Of a stretch of 64,000 nt of DNA, positions 18,282-26,109 are shown piece by piece. This stretch comes from Cesiribacter sp. SM1 (lineage in GTDB: Bacteria; Bacteroidota; Bacteroidia; Cytophagales; Cyclobacteriaceae), in the NCBI RefSeq assembly GCF_020178975.1, contig NZ_JAHXBU010000094.1, forward strand, positions 372,001 through 436,000, written 5' to 3'. Below the pieces are notes generated by a model. It searched no databases. It saw nothing but the letters and a program-made list of their open reading frames with translations, and was not told the origin of the DNA. Position numbers and translations under genes: made by a program. Within the stretch, counting starts at the first letter, position 1. Every line of letters starts with the position of its first letter.

Positions 18282-18312
18282 TTGGTAATCTGCTGCCGAA
18301 ATCCTATTTTTA
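18282..18312 (+). promoter_or_regulatory. Putative glyA promoter
   Basis: TTG at 18282-18284, a 20-bp spacer and TATTTTTA at 18305-18312 (7 of 8 match to TAnnTTTG). The predicted start is about 20 nt before the glyA ATG, so the leader would be very short and no riboswitch fits. Confidence 0.5.
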
Positions 18313-18337
18313 CGCCACAATTTAAAATTATATTGCT

Positions 18338-19651
18338 ATGACAGCATATTCTTCTGCAGTTAAAAGCGCTGCACATACAATAGCCCGCGACGAAGTTGTT
18401 TTTTCTCTTATCCAGGAAGAACGCGAGCGTCAGGAGCGGGGCATTGAGCTGATTGCTTCCGAGAACTTTACCTCACCACAGGTAATTGAGGCTGTTGGCA
18501 GCGTATTAACCAATAAATATGCAGAAGGCCTGCCTGGCAAACGCTACTACGGCGGTTGCGAGGTGGTAGATGAGGTAGAGCAGCTGGCCATTGACCGCCT
18601 GAAAGAACTGTTTGGTGCCGAATGGGCCAACGTACAGCCGCACTCAGGTGCACAGGCCAATGCAGCCGTAATGCTGGCCTGCCTGCAACCCGGCGATACC
18701 ATCCTGGGCTTTGACCTTAGCCATGGCGGGCATCTTACCCATGGTTCTACTGTTAACTTCTCGGGCAAGCTGTACAACCCTGTTTTTTATGGCGTTGAAA
18801 AAGAAACAGGCCTTATAAACTGGGATAAGGTAGAAGAAATAGCAAAAAAAGAGAAGCCAAAGATGATCATCTGCGGTGCCTCTGCCTATAGCCGCGACTG
18901 GGATTATGAGCGCCTGCGCCAGATTGCCGATGCTGTTGGTGCCCTTTTACTTGCTGATATATCGCACCCGGCCGGCCTTATTGCCAAAGGGCTGCTGAAC
19001 GATCCGCTGCCGCACTGCCACATTGTAACCACCACCACCCATAAAACCCTGCGCGGACCCCGTGGCGGCGTTATTATGATGGGCAAGGATTTTGAGAACC
19101 CCTGGGGAATCAAAACGCCTAAAGGCGAAGTGCGCATGATGTCGTCGCTGCTGGATGGCGGTGTATTCCCGGGCACCCAGGGCGGCCCGCTGGAGCACGT
19201 TATTGCAGGCAAAGCGGTTGCTTTTGGCGAAGCGCTGACAGATGAATATATGCATTACACGCTGCAGGTTGTTAAAAATGCTAAGGCCATGGCCGAAGCG
19301 TTTGTAGCAAAAGGATACAACCTGGTATCTGGCGGAACTGATAACCACCTGATGCTGATTGACCTGCGCAATAAAAATGTAAGCGGTAAGCAGGCCGAAA
19401 ATGCATTGGTGAAGGCCGATATCACCGTTAATAAAAACATGGTGCCCTTTGATGATAAGTCGCCCTTTGTTACCTCCGGTTTTAGGGTTGGCACACCTGC
19501 CGTAACCACCCGTGGCATGAAAGAAGAGCATATGGGCCGCATTGTGGAGCTTATTGACCGCGTGCTGATGAACCACGAGAATGAAGAGGTGCTGGAGCAG
19601 GTGAAGCAGGAAGTAAATGCATGGATGAAGGAATTTCCGCTTTATAAATAA
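18338..19651 (+). CDS. glyA: Serine hydroxymethyltransferase
   Basis: 437-aa PLP enzyme interconverting serine plus tetrahydrofolate with glycine plus methylene-tetrahydrofolate, the main one-carbon source. The PLP lysine is Lys236 in [26 protein letters not shown] near residue 36 and GKRYYGGCE near residue 68 are conserved substrate and dimer-contact segments. Full length. It is followed after 39 bp by tatC, so the two may form an operon that ends at the long hairpin at 20702-20759. Confidence 0.97.
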   Translation: MTAYSSAVKSAAHTIARDEVVFSLIQEERERQERGIELIASENFTSPQVIEAVGSVLTNKYAEGLPGKRYYGGCEVVDEVEQLAIDRLKELFGAEWANVQPHSGAQANAAVMLACLQPGDTILGFDLSHGGHLTHGSTVNFSGKLYNPVFYGVEKETGLINWDKVEEIAKKEKPKMIICGASAYSRDWDYERLRQIADAVGALLLADISHPAGLIAKGLLNDPLPHCHIVTTTTHKTLRGPRGGVIMMGKDFENPWGIKTPKGEVRMMSSLLDGGVFPGTQGGPLEHVIAGKAVAFGEALTDEYMHYTLQVVKNAKAMAEAFVAKGYNLVSGGTDNHLMLIDLRNKNVSGKQAENALVKADITVNKNMVPFDDKSPFVTSGFRVGTPAVTTRGMKEEHMGRIVELIDRVLMNHENEEVLEQVKQEVNAWMKEFPLYK

Positions 19652-19690
19652 GCTTGTTGTAATAAGAGAGGATTTAGGGGGAGAGTATTA

Positions 19691-20605
19691 GTGGCAGCAA
19701 CACAAGAGATGTCGTTCATAGACCACCTGGAGGAACTCCGGTGGCATCTTATTCGTGCCCTGATAGCGGTGGTTGTTTTTACAATCGCAGCTTTTCTGGC
19801 AAAGGACCTGGTGTTTCATGATATCATACTGGGGCCCTCACGCACCGACTTCTGGACCTACCGGATGATGTGCAAGTGGGGGGCCTATGTAGGATCTGAT
19901 GCGCTTTGTATTGATGAGCTGCCGTTTATCCTGCAGAGCAGGGAAATGTCGGCCCAGTTTGCCATGCACATTACCACCTCTTTTGTGGTGGGGCTTATTT
20001 GTGCATTTCCCTACCTGTTCTGGGAAATATGGCGTTTTGTAAGTCCGGCACTGTATGATAATGAACGTACCCTAAGCACAGGAGCCGTATTTTTTGTTAG
20101 CCTGCTCTTTATGCTGGGTACACTGTTCGGCTATTATCTGGTTGCGCCTCTCTCCATTAACTTTCTGGCCAACTACCAGGTAGATCCCAGCATTGTTAAT
20201 GAGTTCGATATTAACTCCTATATTTCTACCCTTACCATGCTGGTGCTGGCCTGTGCGCTTATGTTTCAGCTCCCCATGGTCGTTCTCTTTTTAACGAAGC
20301 TGGGCGTAGCAAGCCCCGCTTCCATGCGGGCCTATCGCAAGATCTCTATCGTTATCATTCTGATTGTTTCGGCCGTTATTACGCCACCCGATGTTACAAG
20401 CCAGATCCTGATTGCACTGCCGCTTATGCTGCTCTATGAAATCAGTATTTACTTAAGTGCTATTATTTTACGCCGCGAGCGTAAGAAAGAAGCTGCAGAG
20501 CTTAAAGCACTTGAAGAGCGGGAACGACTGCGCGAAGCGCAGGAAGAAAAAAAGCGCCTGGAAGAACCAAAAAAACAACTGCCGCTGGATCAGCAGTTTG
20601 ATTAG
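19691..20605 (+). CDS. tatC: Sec-independent protein translocase TatC
   Basis: 304-aa core subunit of the twin-arginine translocase, which exports folded proteins. The N-terminal MSFIDHLEELRWHLIRA motif is diagnostic, and six membrane helices follow. The FWEIWRFVSPALYDNERT segment matches the conserved cytoplasmic and periplasmic loops. The C-terminal 45 residues are a charged Glu/Arg/Lys tail, longer than in E. coli TatC. The start is a GTG at 19691; the ATG six codons later (19709) directly precedes the conserved motif and may be the real start. There is no tatA gene next to it in the window. Confidence 0.93.
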   Translation: MAATQEMSFIDHLEELRWHLIRALIAVVVFTIAAFLAKDLVFHDIILGPSRTDFWTYRMMCKWGAYVGSDALCIDELPFILQSREMSAQFAMHITTSFVVGLICAFPYLFWEIWRFVSPALYDNERTLSTGAVFFVSLLFMLGTLFGYYLVAPLSINFLANYQVDPSIVNEFDINSYISTLTMLVLACALMFQLPMVVLFLTKLGVASPASMRAYRKISIVIILIVSAVITPPDVTSQILIALPLMLLYEISIYLSAIILRRERKKEAAELKALEERERLREAQEEKKRLEEPKKQLPLDQQFD

Positions 20606-20701
20606 AGCACCGGCCATTAGCTACTTCTGAAAACACACAGCGCAGCCAGTTATCTTCAGTACTTAATGAACTTGCACAAAGTAAGCTTTCTGTAGTACCC
20701 C

Positions 20702-20759
20702 TACCTAAAAGTAAAAAGCTGCCCCGGAATGATCCGGGGCAGCTTTTTACTTTTAGGTA
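20702..20759. terminator. Very long bidirectional terminator
   Basis: A perfect 27-bp inverted repeat (20702-20728 and 20733-20759) with a 4-nt loop. The GC core is flanked on both sides by A/T-rich steps (AAAAAG and CTTTTT), so each strand shows a stem followed by T residues. It lies between the convergent tatC and lipoprotein genes. Confidence 0.9.
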
Positions 20760-20813
20760 TAATCTGTTTGTTGCTTTGCCTTTGCACATAGGGCTGCAGG
20801 CTGGCTGGCAATC

Positions 20814-21518
20814 TTATTCAAAATTATGGCCTTCGAGCTGAATCATAAGTGTATCGCCAGTAGCCAGCTGCTGATGAATCAGCTGATTCAGATAATTATT
20901 AACACGGCCGTAGGTTTCCACACCATTACTAGTTTTCAAATAATAATTGATCATTGGAAACTGCAGTTCTCCAAAACCTACAGTTGCATACTGCTCCGGT
21001 AAACTACGTATCTGATACTCGTAGTCTGCTTCTGCTGGTGCTGCCTCTATCTTATTGTAGGCGGGTTGTTTAACAACCATTTTAGTGAGTATTTCTGACC
21101 TGGTACTGCTCTCGGTAGGAACCGTTAAAGTATCCAGACCTCTGAGCAGTAAAACTCCGCCATTATCTGTAAGCTGGTATGAGTAGCGGTTAGCATCCAT
21201 ACCCGGCATCATTGTGGCAATACCATTATCAAACGATAAAGTCTGTGGCTGAGCTGTCAGTGAAGTGTTTTGCTTCTTAAAACCAGGATTTTTTCCTTCG
21301 GCAGTGATGCGCTCCAGCATAGGTTTGATCTTGGCAGAATCCCTGGCCCAGCCAAACCAGCCGCCTTTGACACCTATATAAATATAATCTGTATTGATGG
21401 TTGTGGCTGAATATGTGTTTTTGGGCTCTATGTTGGGCTCAGGCTCATCGCTTTTAAGACAGGAAACAGAAACAGCAGCCAAAAGAGCCGCCATCAAAAG
21501 GGGGCGTAATACATTCAT
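20814..21518 (-). CDS. Putative lipoprotein of unknown function
   Basis: 234-aa protein with a lipoprotein-type signal (LRPLLMAALLAAVSVSC, Cys at about residue 20) and a mature part that I do not recognise. It is acidic just after the cysteine (LKSDEPEPNIEPK). It contains predicted beta-rich segments and ends in a stretch that begins NYLNQLIHQQLATGD. The last part (VNNYLNQLIHQQLATGD...LEGHNFE) recalls the end of FKBP-like lipoproteins, but this is not enough to call it one. An earlier start at 21557 would put 13 residues before the signal, so 21518 is chosen. It is monocistronic. Confidence 0.7.
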   Translation of the reverse strand: MNVLRPLLMAALLAAVSVSCLKSDEPEPNIEPKNTYSATTINTDYIYIGVKGGWFGWARDSAKIKPMLERITAEGKNPGFKKQNTSLTAQPQTLSFDNGIATMMPGMDANRYSYQLTDNGGVLLLRGLDTLTVPTESSTRSEILTKMVVKQPAYNKIEAAPAEADYEYQIRSLPEQYATVGFGELQFPMINYYLKTSNGVETYGRVNNYLNQLIHQQLATGDTLMIQLEGHNFE

Positions 21519-21732
21519 TGTTATGCTTTTAAAAATAGTGCTAATAAAATTACACAAATAGCCGCTACTACCTATGCTTTTTAAGTTGAAAAGAAGCTTT
21601 TACAGACAGCAGCTTACAAATGCCACAAAAAGTATGGCAGCAATGGCTGATGGCTAAGTGCTGTTAATTAACGTGCAGGCACTGCTTATTATGATATTTT
21701 GCTCTTGAATTATTTATATTAACCATTGACTG

Positions 21733-23238
21733 TCAGCAAGCTTTATACCGGGGAGCCATCTCTTCCAGCACTTCCTTCAGAATGGTACAGGCCTGGCGCA
21801 TCTCCTGCTCTGTCATGCCGGCAAAGCCCATCCGGCAGGCGTTTAACTGCTTACCCGGTGGGTTATAGCTTAGCCCGTTGGAGAGGTAAAGGTTACGGGC
21901 CTTGCAGGCTTCCGCTACCTTAACCAGCGGGTAGGCTTCCCTGAATTTCACCCACACGGCCATGCCACCCTCCGGTTCCTGGAAATAGAGATACTGGCTG
22001 AACTCCTGCCGCAGCAGCTGGCAAAAATGTTCCTTTCGCTTTTTATATATGTTTTTGCTCTTGCGCAGGTAGCGCTGCAGGGTACCCTCCTGGATCAGGT
22101 TGGCAAGGGCACGCTCTATAAGATGATCTCCCTGCCTGTCGATAATACGGCGGTACTTAACCATTTCCATGATCAGGGCCGGGGGAGCAACCACAAAGCC
22201 AACCCGAATGGTGGGATAGATTACTTTTGAATAAGATCCTGTATAAATCACCAGGCCATGCCTGTCCATACTGGCAATGGGCAGCGTTGGCTTGTTCTCA
22301 TAGTGATAGTCAAAATCGTAGTCATCTTCCAGAATATAGAACTTATACTTTCTGGCCAGCTCATATAAATGCAACCGCCGCTCCGGCGCCAGCATTACGG
22401 TAGTGGGGTGCTGGTGATGAGAGGTAATGTACAGCATGCGGATTGGCTGCTGCTGCAACAGCGCTTCCAGGGCATGGGTATCCAGCCCTTTGCTGTCAAC
22501 AGGGATGCGTACCAGCCTGGCGCCACACTGCTCAAAACAAAGGTTGGCGGTGCGGTAGTTAAGCTCGCCTATTACCACCGTATCACCGGGTTTAAGCGTG
22601 GTACGGGCCAGTAGGTAAATGCCCATTACACTTCCCCTTGAAATAAATATGTCTGCCGGCGCTACAGCAAATCCTCTTATTTCATTAAGCTGCCGGCAAA
22701 CCATATTTCGAAAAAAGGGGTCTCCCTGGGCATCTGAATAACTGAACAGCTTCAGGGGGTTTGCTTTTTTGTGAAGGCGACGGTACTCACGCCCTAACTC
22801 CTGCAGCGGACTAAGCCTGGGGTCGGGAAAACCATCATTAAATTCCAGGGCACACTTATGCACCTCCGGCGCCTCCAGCAGCAGGTTTTGCTCCAGCCGA
22901 AAAGCAGTAGCCCCCGCTACATCTGCTGTAAAAAGGCTCTCTTCCTTCAAAGGGTCTTTTTCTGCAACGGTAACAACAGGCAGCCGGCCATTAACATAGA
23001 GGCCGCTCCGCTCCTTTGCCACCACCCATCCTTCTGCCTGGAGCTCATCCATGGCCAGGGTAATGGTATTGCGGTTTAGCCGCAGTATTTCTGCCAGCAG
23101 GCGGGTGCCGGGTAGCTTCTGCCCGGGCTTTAGCACCCCCTGCTGTATAAGGCTGGCAAGGCCCTGGGAGATCTGCAGGTATACTGCGCCGGACTTTTCT
23201 TTATCGATCTCCAGCAAATTCAGGTAAGGGTAATCCAT
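21733..23238 (-). CDS. MocR/PdxR-type GntR regulator with aminotransferase domain
   Basis: 501-aa transcription factor with an N-terminal GntR winged helix (about residues 15-85: GQKLPGTRLLAEILRLNRNTITLAMDELQAEGW) joined to a fold-type I aminotransferase-like domain. The PLP lysine is Lys338 in GSYSKVIYPTIRVGF. MocR proteins bind PLP and control vitamin B6, GABA, taurine or related genes, usually divergently transcribed ones. Here the divergent partners are an isochorismatase-fold hydrolase and a PNPOx-like flavoprotein. Direct repeats of AACTGGC in the 81-bp divergent region could be its site. The ligand beyond PLP is unknown. Confidence 0.92.
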   Translation of the reverse strand: MDYPYLNLLEIDKEKSGAVYLQISQGLASLIQQGVLKPGQKLPGTRLLAEILRLNRNTITLAMDELQAEGWVVAKERSGLYVNGRLPVVTVAEKDPLKEESLFTADVAGATAFRLEQNLLLEAPEVHKCALEFNDGFPDPRLSPLQELGREYRRLHKKANPLKLFSYSDAQGDPFFRNMVCRQLNEIRGFAVAPADIFISRGSVMGIYLLARTTLKPGDTVVIGELNYRTANLCFEQCGARLVRIPVDSKGLDTHALEALLQQQPIRMLYITSHHQHPTTVMLAPERRLHLYELARKYKFYILEDDYDFDYHYENKPTLPIASMDRHGLVIYTGSYSKVIYPTIRVGFVVAPPALIMEMVKYRRIIDRQGDHLIERALANLIQEGTLQRYLRKSKNIYKKRKEHFCQLLRQEFSQYLYFQEPEGGMAVWVKFREAYPLVKVAEACKARNLYLSNGLSYNPPGKQLNACRMGFAGMTEQEMRQACTILKEVLEEMAPRYKAC

Positions 23239-23287
23239 AACTGGCCTATCTGTTATCTGTAAACTGGCACATAAAGATAGCCCAGTT
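23239..23287. promoter_or_regulatory. Candidate MocR operator: direct repeats
   Basis: AACTGGC occurs at 23239-23245 and 23262-23268. The 23-bp centre distance is about two helical turns. An inverted, one-mismatch copy GCCCAGTT lies at 23280-23287. MocR regulators typically bind paired direct repeats in the divergent promoter. A minus-strand TATCTTTA (23276-23269), a near match to the -7 element, falls between copies. Confidence 0.5.
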
Positions 23288-23293
23288 GTAAGA

Positions 23294-23301
23294 TACCTTT
23301 G
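23294..23301 (+). promoter_or_regulatory. -7 element for the isochorismatase-fold gene
   Basis: TACCTTTG is an exact TAnnTTTG match, with the ATG at 23320 about 19 bp after it. This supports the ATG at 23320 over the upstream TTG at 23299, which would lie within the promoter. A -33 TTG is not clear. Confidence 0.5.
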
Positions 23302-23319
23302 ATAAAAAAAGAAGCAAAT

Positions 23320-23901
23320 ATGAAAACAGCTGCAACTGCCCTGCTGCTTATTGATGTTCAGCAGGGGTTTTACAACGAAAGCTACTGGGGTGGCAACAGA
23401 AATAATCCCGGAGCAGAAGCCAACATCAGCAAACTACTCACGCACTGGCGCATGCAGGGGCTGCCTGTAATCCATGTAAAACATGATTCTGTGAATCCTG
23501 CATCTCCTTTGCACCCTTCCAGTACAGGCAACAACTTTATGGACTGTGCACTACCCCAGGCAGGCGAACCACTATTTCCAAAGCAGGTAAACAGCGCTTT
23601 TATCGGTACACGCCTACAGGAATATCTTGATGAAAATGGGATTACCTCGCTCCTGATCGTGGGCCTGATTACGAATCACTGTGTTTCTACCACCGCCCGC
23701 ATGGCCGCTAACTTTGGCTATGAGGTGTGTGTAGCCGAAGATGCAACTGCCACCTTTGACAGGATAAGCTTTGACGGCACCCTCTATAAGGCACAGGATG
23801 TTCATAATATCTCTCTGGCAAACCTTCATGAAGAATTTGCCACCATTGTAAAAACTGAAGACATGATTTTACAACACACTAATATATTGAGCCATGCCTG
23901 A
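23320..23901 (+). CDS. Cysteine hydrolase, isochorismatase family
   Basis: 193-aa isochorismatase-like hydrolase. The catalytic triad is visible: Asp12 in LLLIDVQQGFYN, Lys88 in FPKQVNSAF and Cys121 in LITNHCVSTTAR. The family hydrolyses amides such as nicotinamide, N-carbamoyl or ureido compounds; the substrate is not determined by sequence. It overlaps the next gene by 8 bp, so the two are translationally coupled. It is divergent from the MocR-type regulator, which suggests a role in using an amine or vitamin B6-related compound. Confidence 0.88.
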   Translation: MKTAATALLLIDVQQGFYNESYWGGNRNNPGAEANISKLLTHWRMQGLPVIHVKHDSVNPASPLHPSSTGNNFMDCALPQAGEPLFPKQVNSAFIGTRLQEYLDENGITSLLIVGLITNHCVSTTARMAANFGYEVCVAEDATATFDRISFDGTLYKAQDVHNISLANLHEEFATIVKTEDMILQHTNILSHA

Positions 23902-24565
23902 GCATAATTCCCCCGGCCCTCTCACCACCATAAGCCGCCATGCGCACCGCGGCGTATACGATCCTGAAACCATTTACGCCATTCTGGACGAAGCCATTGA
24001 AGTTACCATTGCCTATGCTGCTTATGGCACCGCCATGGCAATCCCTACAGGCTTTGTAAGGATGGATGATAAAGTTTACATCCACGCATCGGTAAAGAGC
24101 CACTTTATTCAGCAGCTCCTCCGGCAGGAAAAGGTTTGCCTTACTGTATCGCTGCTGGATGGCATGGTGCTGGCCAATACTGCTTTTAACCACTCATTTA
24201 ACTATCGTTCTGTGGTTGCCTTTTCCAAACCTTTTGAGGTAGAAGATCCGGATCAGAAAATGGAAATTTTAAAAGCATTTACGGATAAACTGCTGCCGGG
24301 CCGCTGGGAGGACGATATTAAAAAACCTACGCCCGAGGAGTTGAAAATAACAGCTGTACTTGGCTTTTCACTGGAGGAAGCATCAGCCAAAATCAGGCAG
24401 GGTGCCGCCGGTAACAACCAGCAGGAAGCCTACAGAAAAGTATGGACTGGCTACATACCCCTGAAACGAAACTGGGGAGCTCCGGTAAAAAATGCCGACA
24501 CAGACCCCCTGGTAGAAGAACCAGCCTACCTTGCTGGCTTGTATGCCGAACAGACCCAGTCTTGA
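23894..24565 (+). CDS. PNPOx-like flavin-binding protein
   Basis: 223-aa protein of the pyridoxamine 5'-phosphate oxidase-related split-barrel (NimA-like) family. The segment starting TISRHAHRGVYDPETIYAI is followed by AYGTAMAIPTGFVRMDDKVYIHASVKS. This motif order is usual for the FMN-binding class. The body is soluble. It overlaps the isochorismatase-family gene by 8 bp, so it is likely the second gene of the MocR-regulated pair. The product could use FMN or heme; the substrate is unknown. Relatives annotated as 5-nitroimidazole reductases would be an overcall here. Confidence 0.85.
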   Translation: MPEHNSPGPLTTISRHAHRGVYDPETIYAILDEAIEVTIAYAAYGTAMAIPTGFVRMDDKVYIHASVKSHFIQQLLRQEKVCLTVSLLDGMVLANTAFNHSFNYRSVVAFSKPFEVEDPDQKMEILKAFTDKLLPGRWEDDIKKPTPEELKITAVLGFSLEEASAKIRQGAAGNNQQEAYRKVWTGYIPLKRNWGAPVKNADTDPLVEEPAYLAGLYAEQTQS

Positions 24566-24743
24566 TAAAATGATAAACAGCCACAGCTAAATTTTAGCCA
24601 CATTTGTTAGTTTACAGCTACTAATAACATCTTTAGCACATACGTACTATAGCAACGTTTATCAGAATTATTCATCTAAGCAGATTCTGAATAAAACCGC
24701 TATACCGCTAAATCAGCTGGAAAAGGCCAGGTGAGGCTAAGGG

Positions 24744-25574
24744 TTAATATTCGGTCTGCATGTGAATGTGGTCGTCGTGGCGCACAGCATCGCAGCCGTG
24801 GAAGCGAATTTTGGCAGCAGCAGAAAGTCCCAGCCGCTGCTGCAGGTGAGGCTCCAGGAAAACCTTGCCAATCTCTTTTTGCTCCAGTAGCAACTGCAGC
24901 ACCCGTTTGGTACGCAGGGCATCAAACTTTAGATTTGGGCGGCTGCCCATGGTCAGGTACTGAGGATAGCTGTACTGCCAGTACCCTTTGCCATGGCAGG
25001 CTTCTGCTGTAGACAGCTCCTGTTCAGTGGGCCCTTCAAATACGCCATAGCCGCTGCGGCTGGGTATTTCATTGGTTACTGTACCATCGGGGCGCAGGTA
25101 AAAGAAGGCCAGGTCTACCTTGCGGCCATCGGTATGGCTTAGGTGCGGCAGGAGCGGAAACTTTTTAAAGAGCGGAAAGCCGGCATCCAGGTAGTGTAAT
25201 TCTGAACTGGGGTGCTGTTGGCGGAGCTGATCTGCCACCTCCTGCAGCACCCTGCGGGTATTAGGCGTTACGTAGTGGCGGTTCAGCAGGGGGTACATAA
25301 CACTGGCAGGCTTAAGCGTAGGCGAGGTAAACACTGGCAGGGGTGTACGGCCAAAATAGCCACATACAATTGGCAGTACTGCTGCTGTAATCAGCAGGTA
25401 AAGGGGCACAAACATCAGCAGTGCCCTGCCAGCTCGTTTGTCTTTCCAGCGGCAGGCAATGCAGTAACAAAGGAGCCAGAGTAACCCTCCTACCTGGGTA
25501 AGGGCGGTTAGCAGCAGCACTAGCAGGGTATGGATAAAAAAGCTGAACAAACGCATACGTACAAAATTGGGCAT
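24744..25574 (-). CDS. Membrane-anchored LAS-type metallopeptidase (M15/MepA-like), putative
   Basis: 276-aa protein with two N-terminal hydrophobic segments (about residues 8-40 and 50-72) and an outside-facing domain. The domain shows the LAS metallopeptidase signature: His147 to Asp154 in HTDGRKVD, and the His269/His271 pair in DDHIHMQ at the very C-terminus. This H-x6-D ... HxH set binds zinc in M15 and MepA-type peptidoglycan peptidases, so a cell-wall hydrolase is the best inference. Extra cysteines and a RP-rich loop are unremarkable. An alternative start is the Met at 25556 (MRLF). It lies alone, divergent from rpiB. Confidence 0.65.
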   Translation of the reverse strand: MPNFVRMRLFSFFIHTLLVLLLTALTQVGGLLWLLCYCIACRWKDKRAGRALLMFVPLYLLITAAVLPIVCGYFGRTPLPVFTSPTLKPASVMYPLLNRHYVTPNTRRVLQEVADQLRQQHPSSELHYLDAGFPLFKKFPLLPHLSHTDGRKVDLAFFYLRPDGTVTNEIPSRSGYGVFEGPTEQELSTAEACHGKGYWQYSYPQYLTMGSRPNLKFDALRTKRVLQLLLEQKEIGKVFLEPHLQQRLGLSAAAKIRFHGCDAVRHDDHIHMQTEY

Positions 25575-25670
25575 CTAAATTACATAATAGGTACATAGTA
25601 ATCCCGGGTGCTCCGCTTTTTATTTACAAATGGCTATCTTCGCTCATATATACTTACCCCACTACTCACC

Positions 25671-26105
25671 ATGAGCAAGAAAATAGCAATTGGAGGCGAT
25701 CATGCTGGTTTTGAATATAAGCAGCGGCTCATCGACCACCTGCAGAAACAGGGATATGCGGTTGAAGATTTTGGCCCCGGAAGCGATGCATCCGTAGATT
25801 ACCCCGACCATGCCCACCCGCTTTCAGAAGCTGTAGCTAATAAGCGCCAGGACCTCGGCATTCTGATTTGTGGCAGTGGCAATGGCGTTTGCATGACAGC
25901 CAATAAACACCAGGGTATTCGTGCCGGCCTCTGCTGGAACGAAGAAGTAGCTGCCCTTATCCGCCAGCACAATAATGCCAATGTGCTCTGCATACCCGCC
26001 CGCTTTGTGGAATTTGAGCAGGCCGTTAAAATTACAGATACCTTTTTAACAACAGAATTTGAGGGAGGCCGCCACGGACGCCGCGTAGATAAAATTGCCT
26101 GCTGA
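25671..26105 (+). CDS. rpiB: Ribose-5-phosphate isomerase B
   Basis: 144-aa enzyme interconverting ribose-5-phosphate and ribulose-5-phosphate in the pentose phosphate pathway. GGDHAGFEYK (residues 8-17) and ICGSGNGVCMTANKHQGIRA (about 66-85) are the RpiB signatures, with Cys67 as the likely catalytic base. An upstream in-frame start (25608) would add 21 residues not seen in the family; the ATG at 25671 is preferred. The stop lies 4 bp from that of the convergent membrane-protein gene. Confidence 0.95.
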   Translation: MSKKIAIGGDHAGFEYKQRLIDHLQKQGYAVEDFGPGSDASVDYPDHAHPLSEAVANKRQDLGILICGSGNGVCMTANKHQGIRAGLCWNEEVAALIRQHNNANVLCIPARFVEFEQAVKITDTFLTTEFEGGRHGRRVDKIAC

Positions 26106-26109
26106 TTGG

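Noticed and set aside
18338-18340. Possible riboswitch (THF or glycine) before glyA
   Set aside because: The predicted transcript start leaves a leader of about 20 nt, too short for an aptamer; none of the known conserved segments are present upstream.
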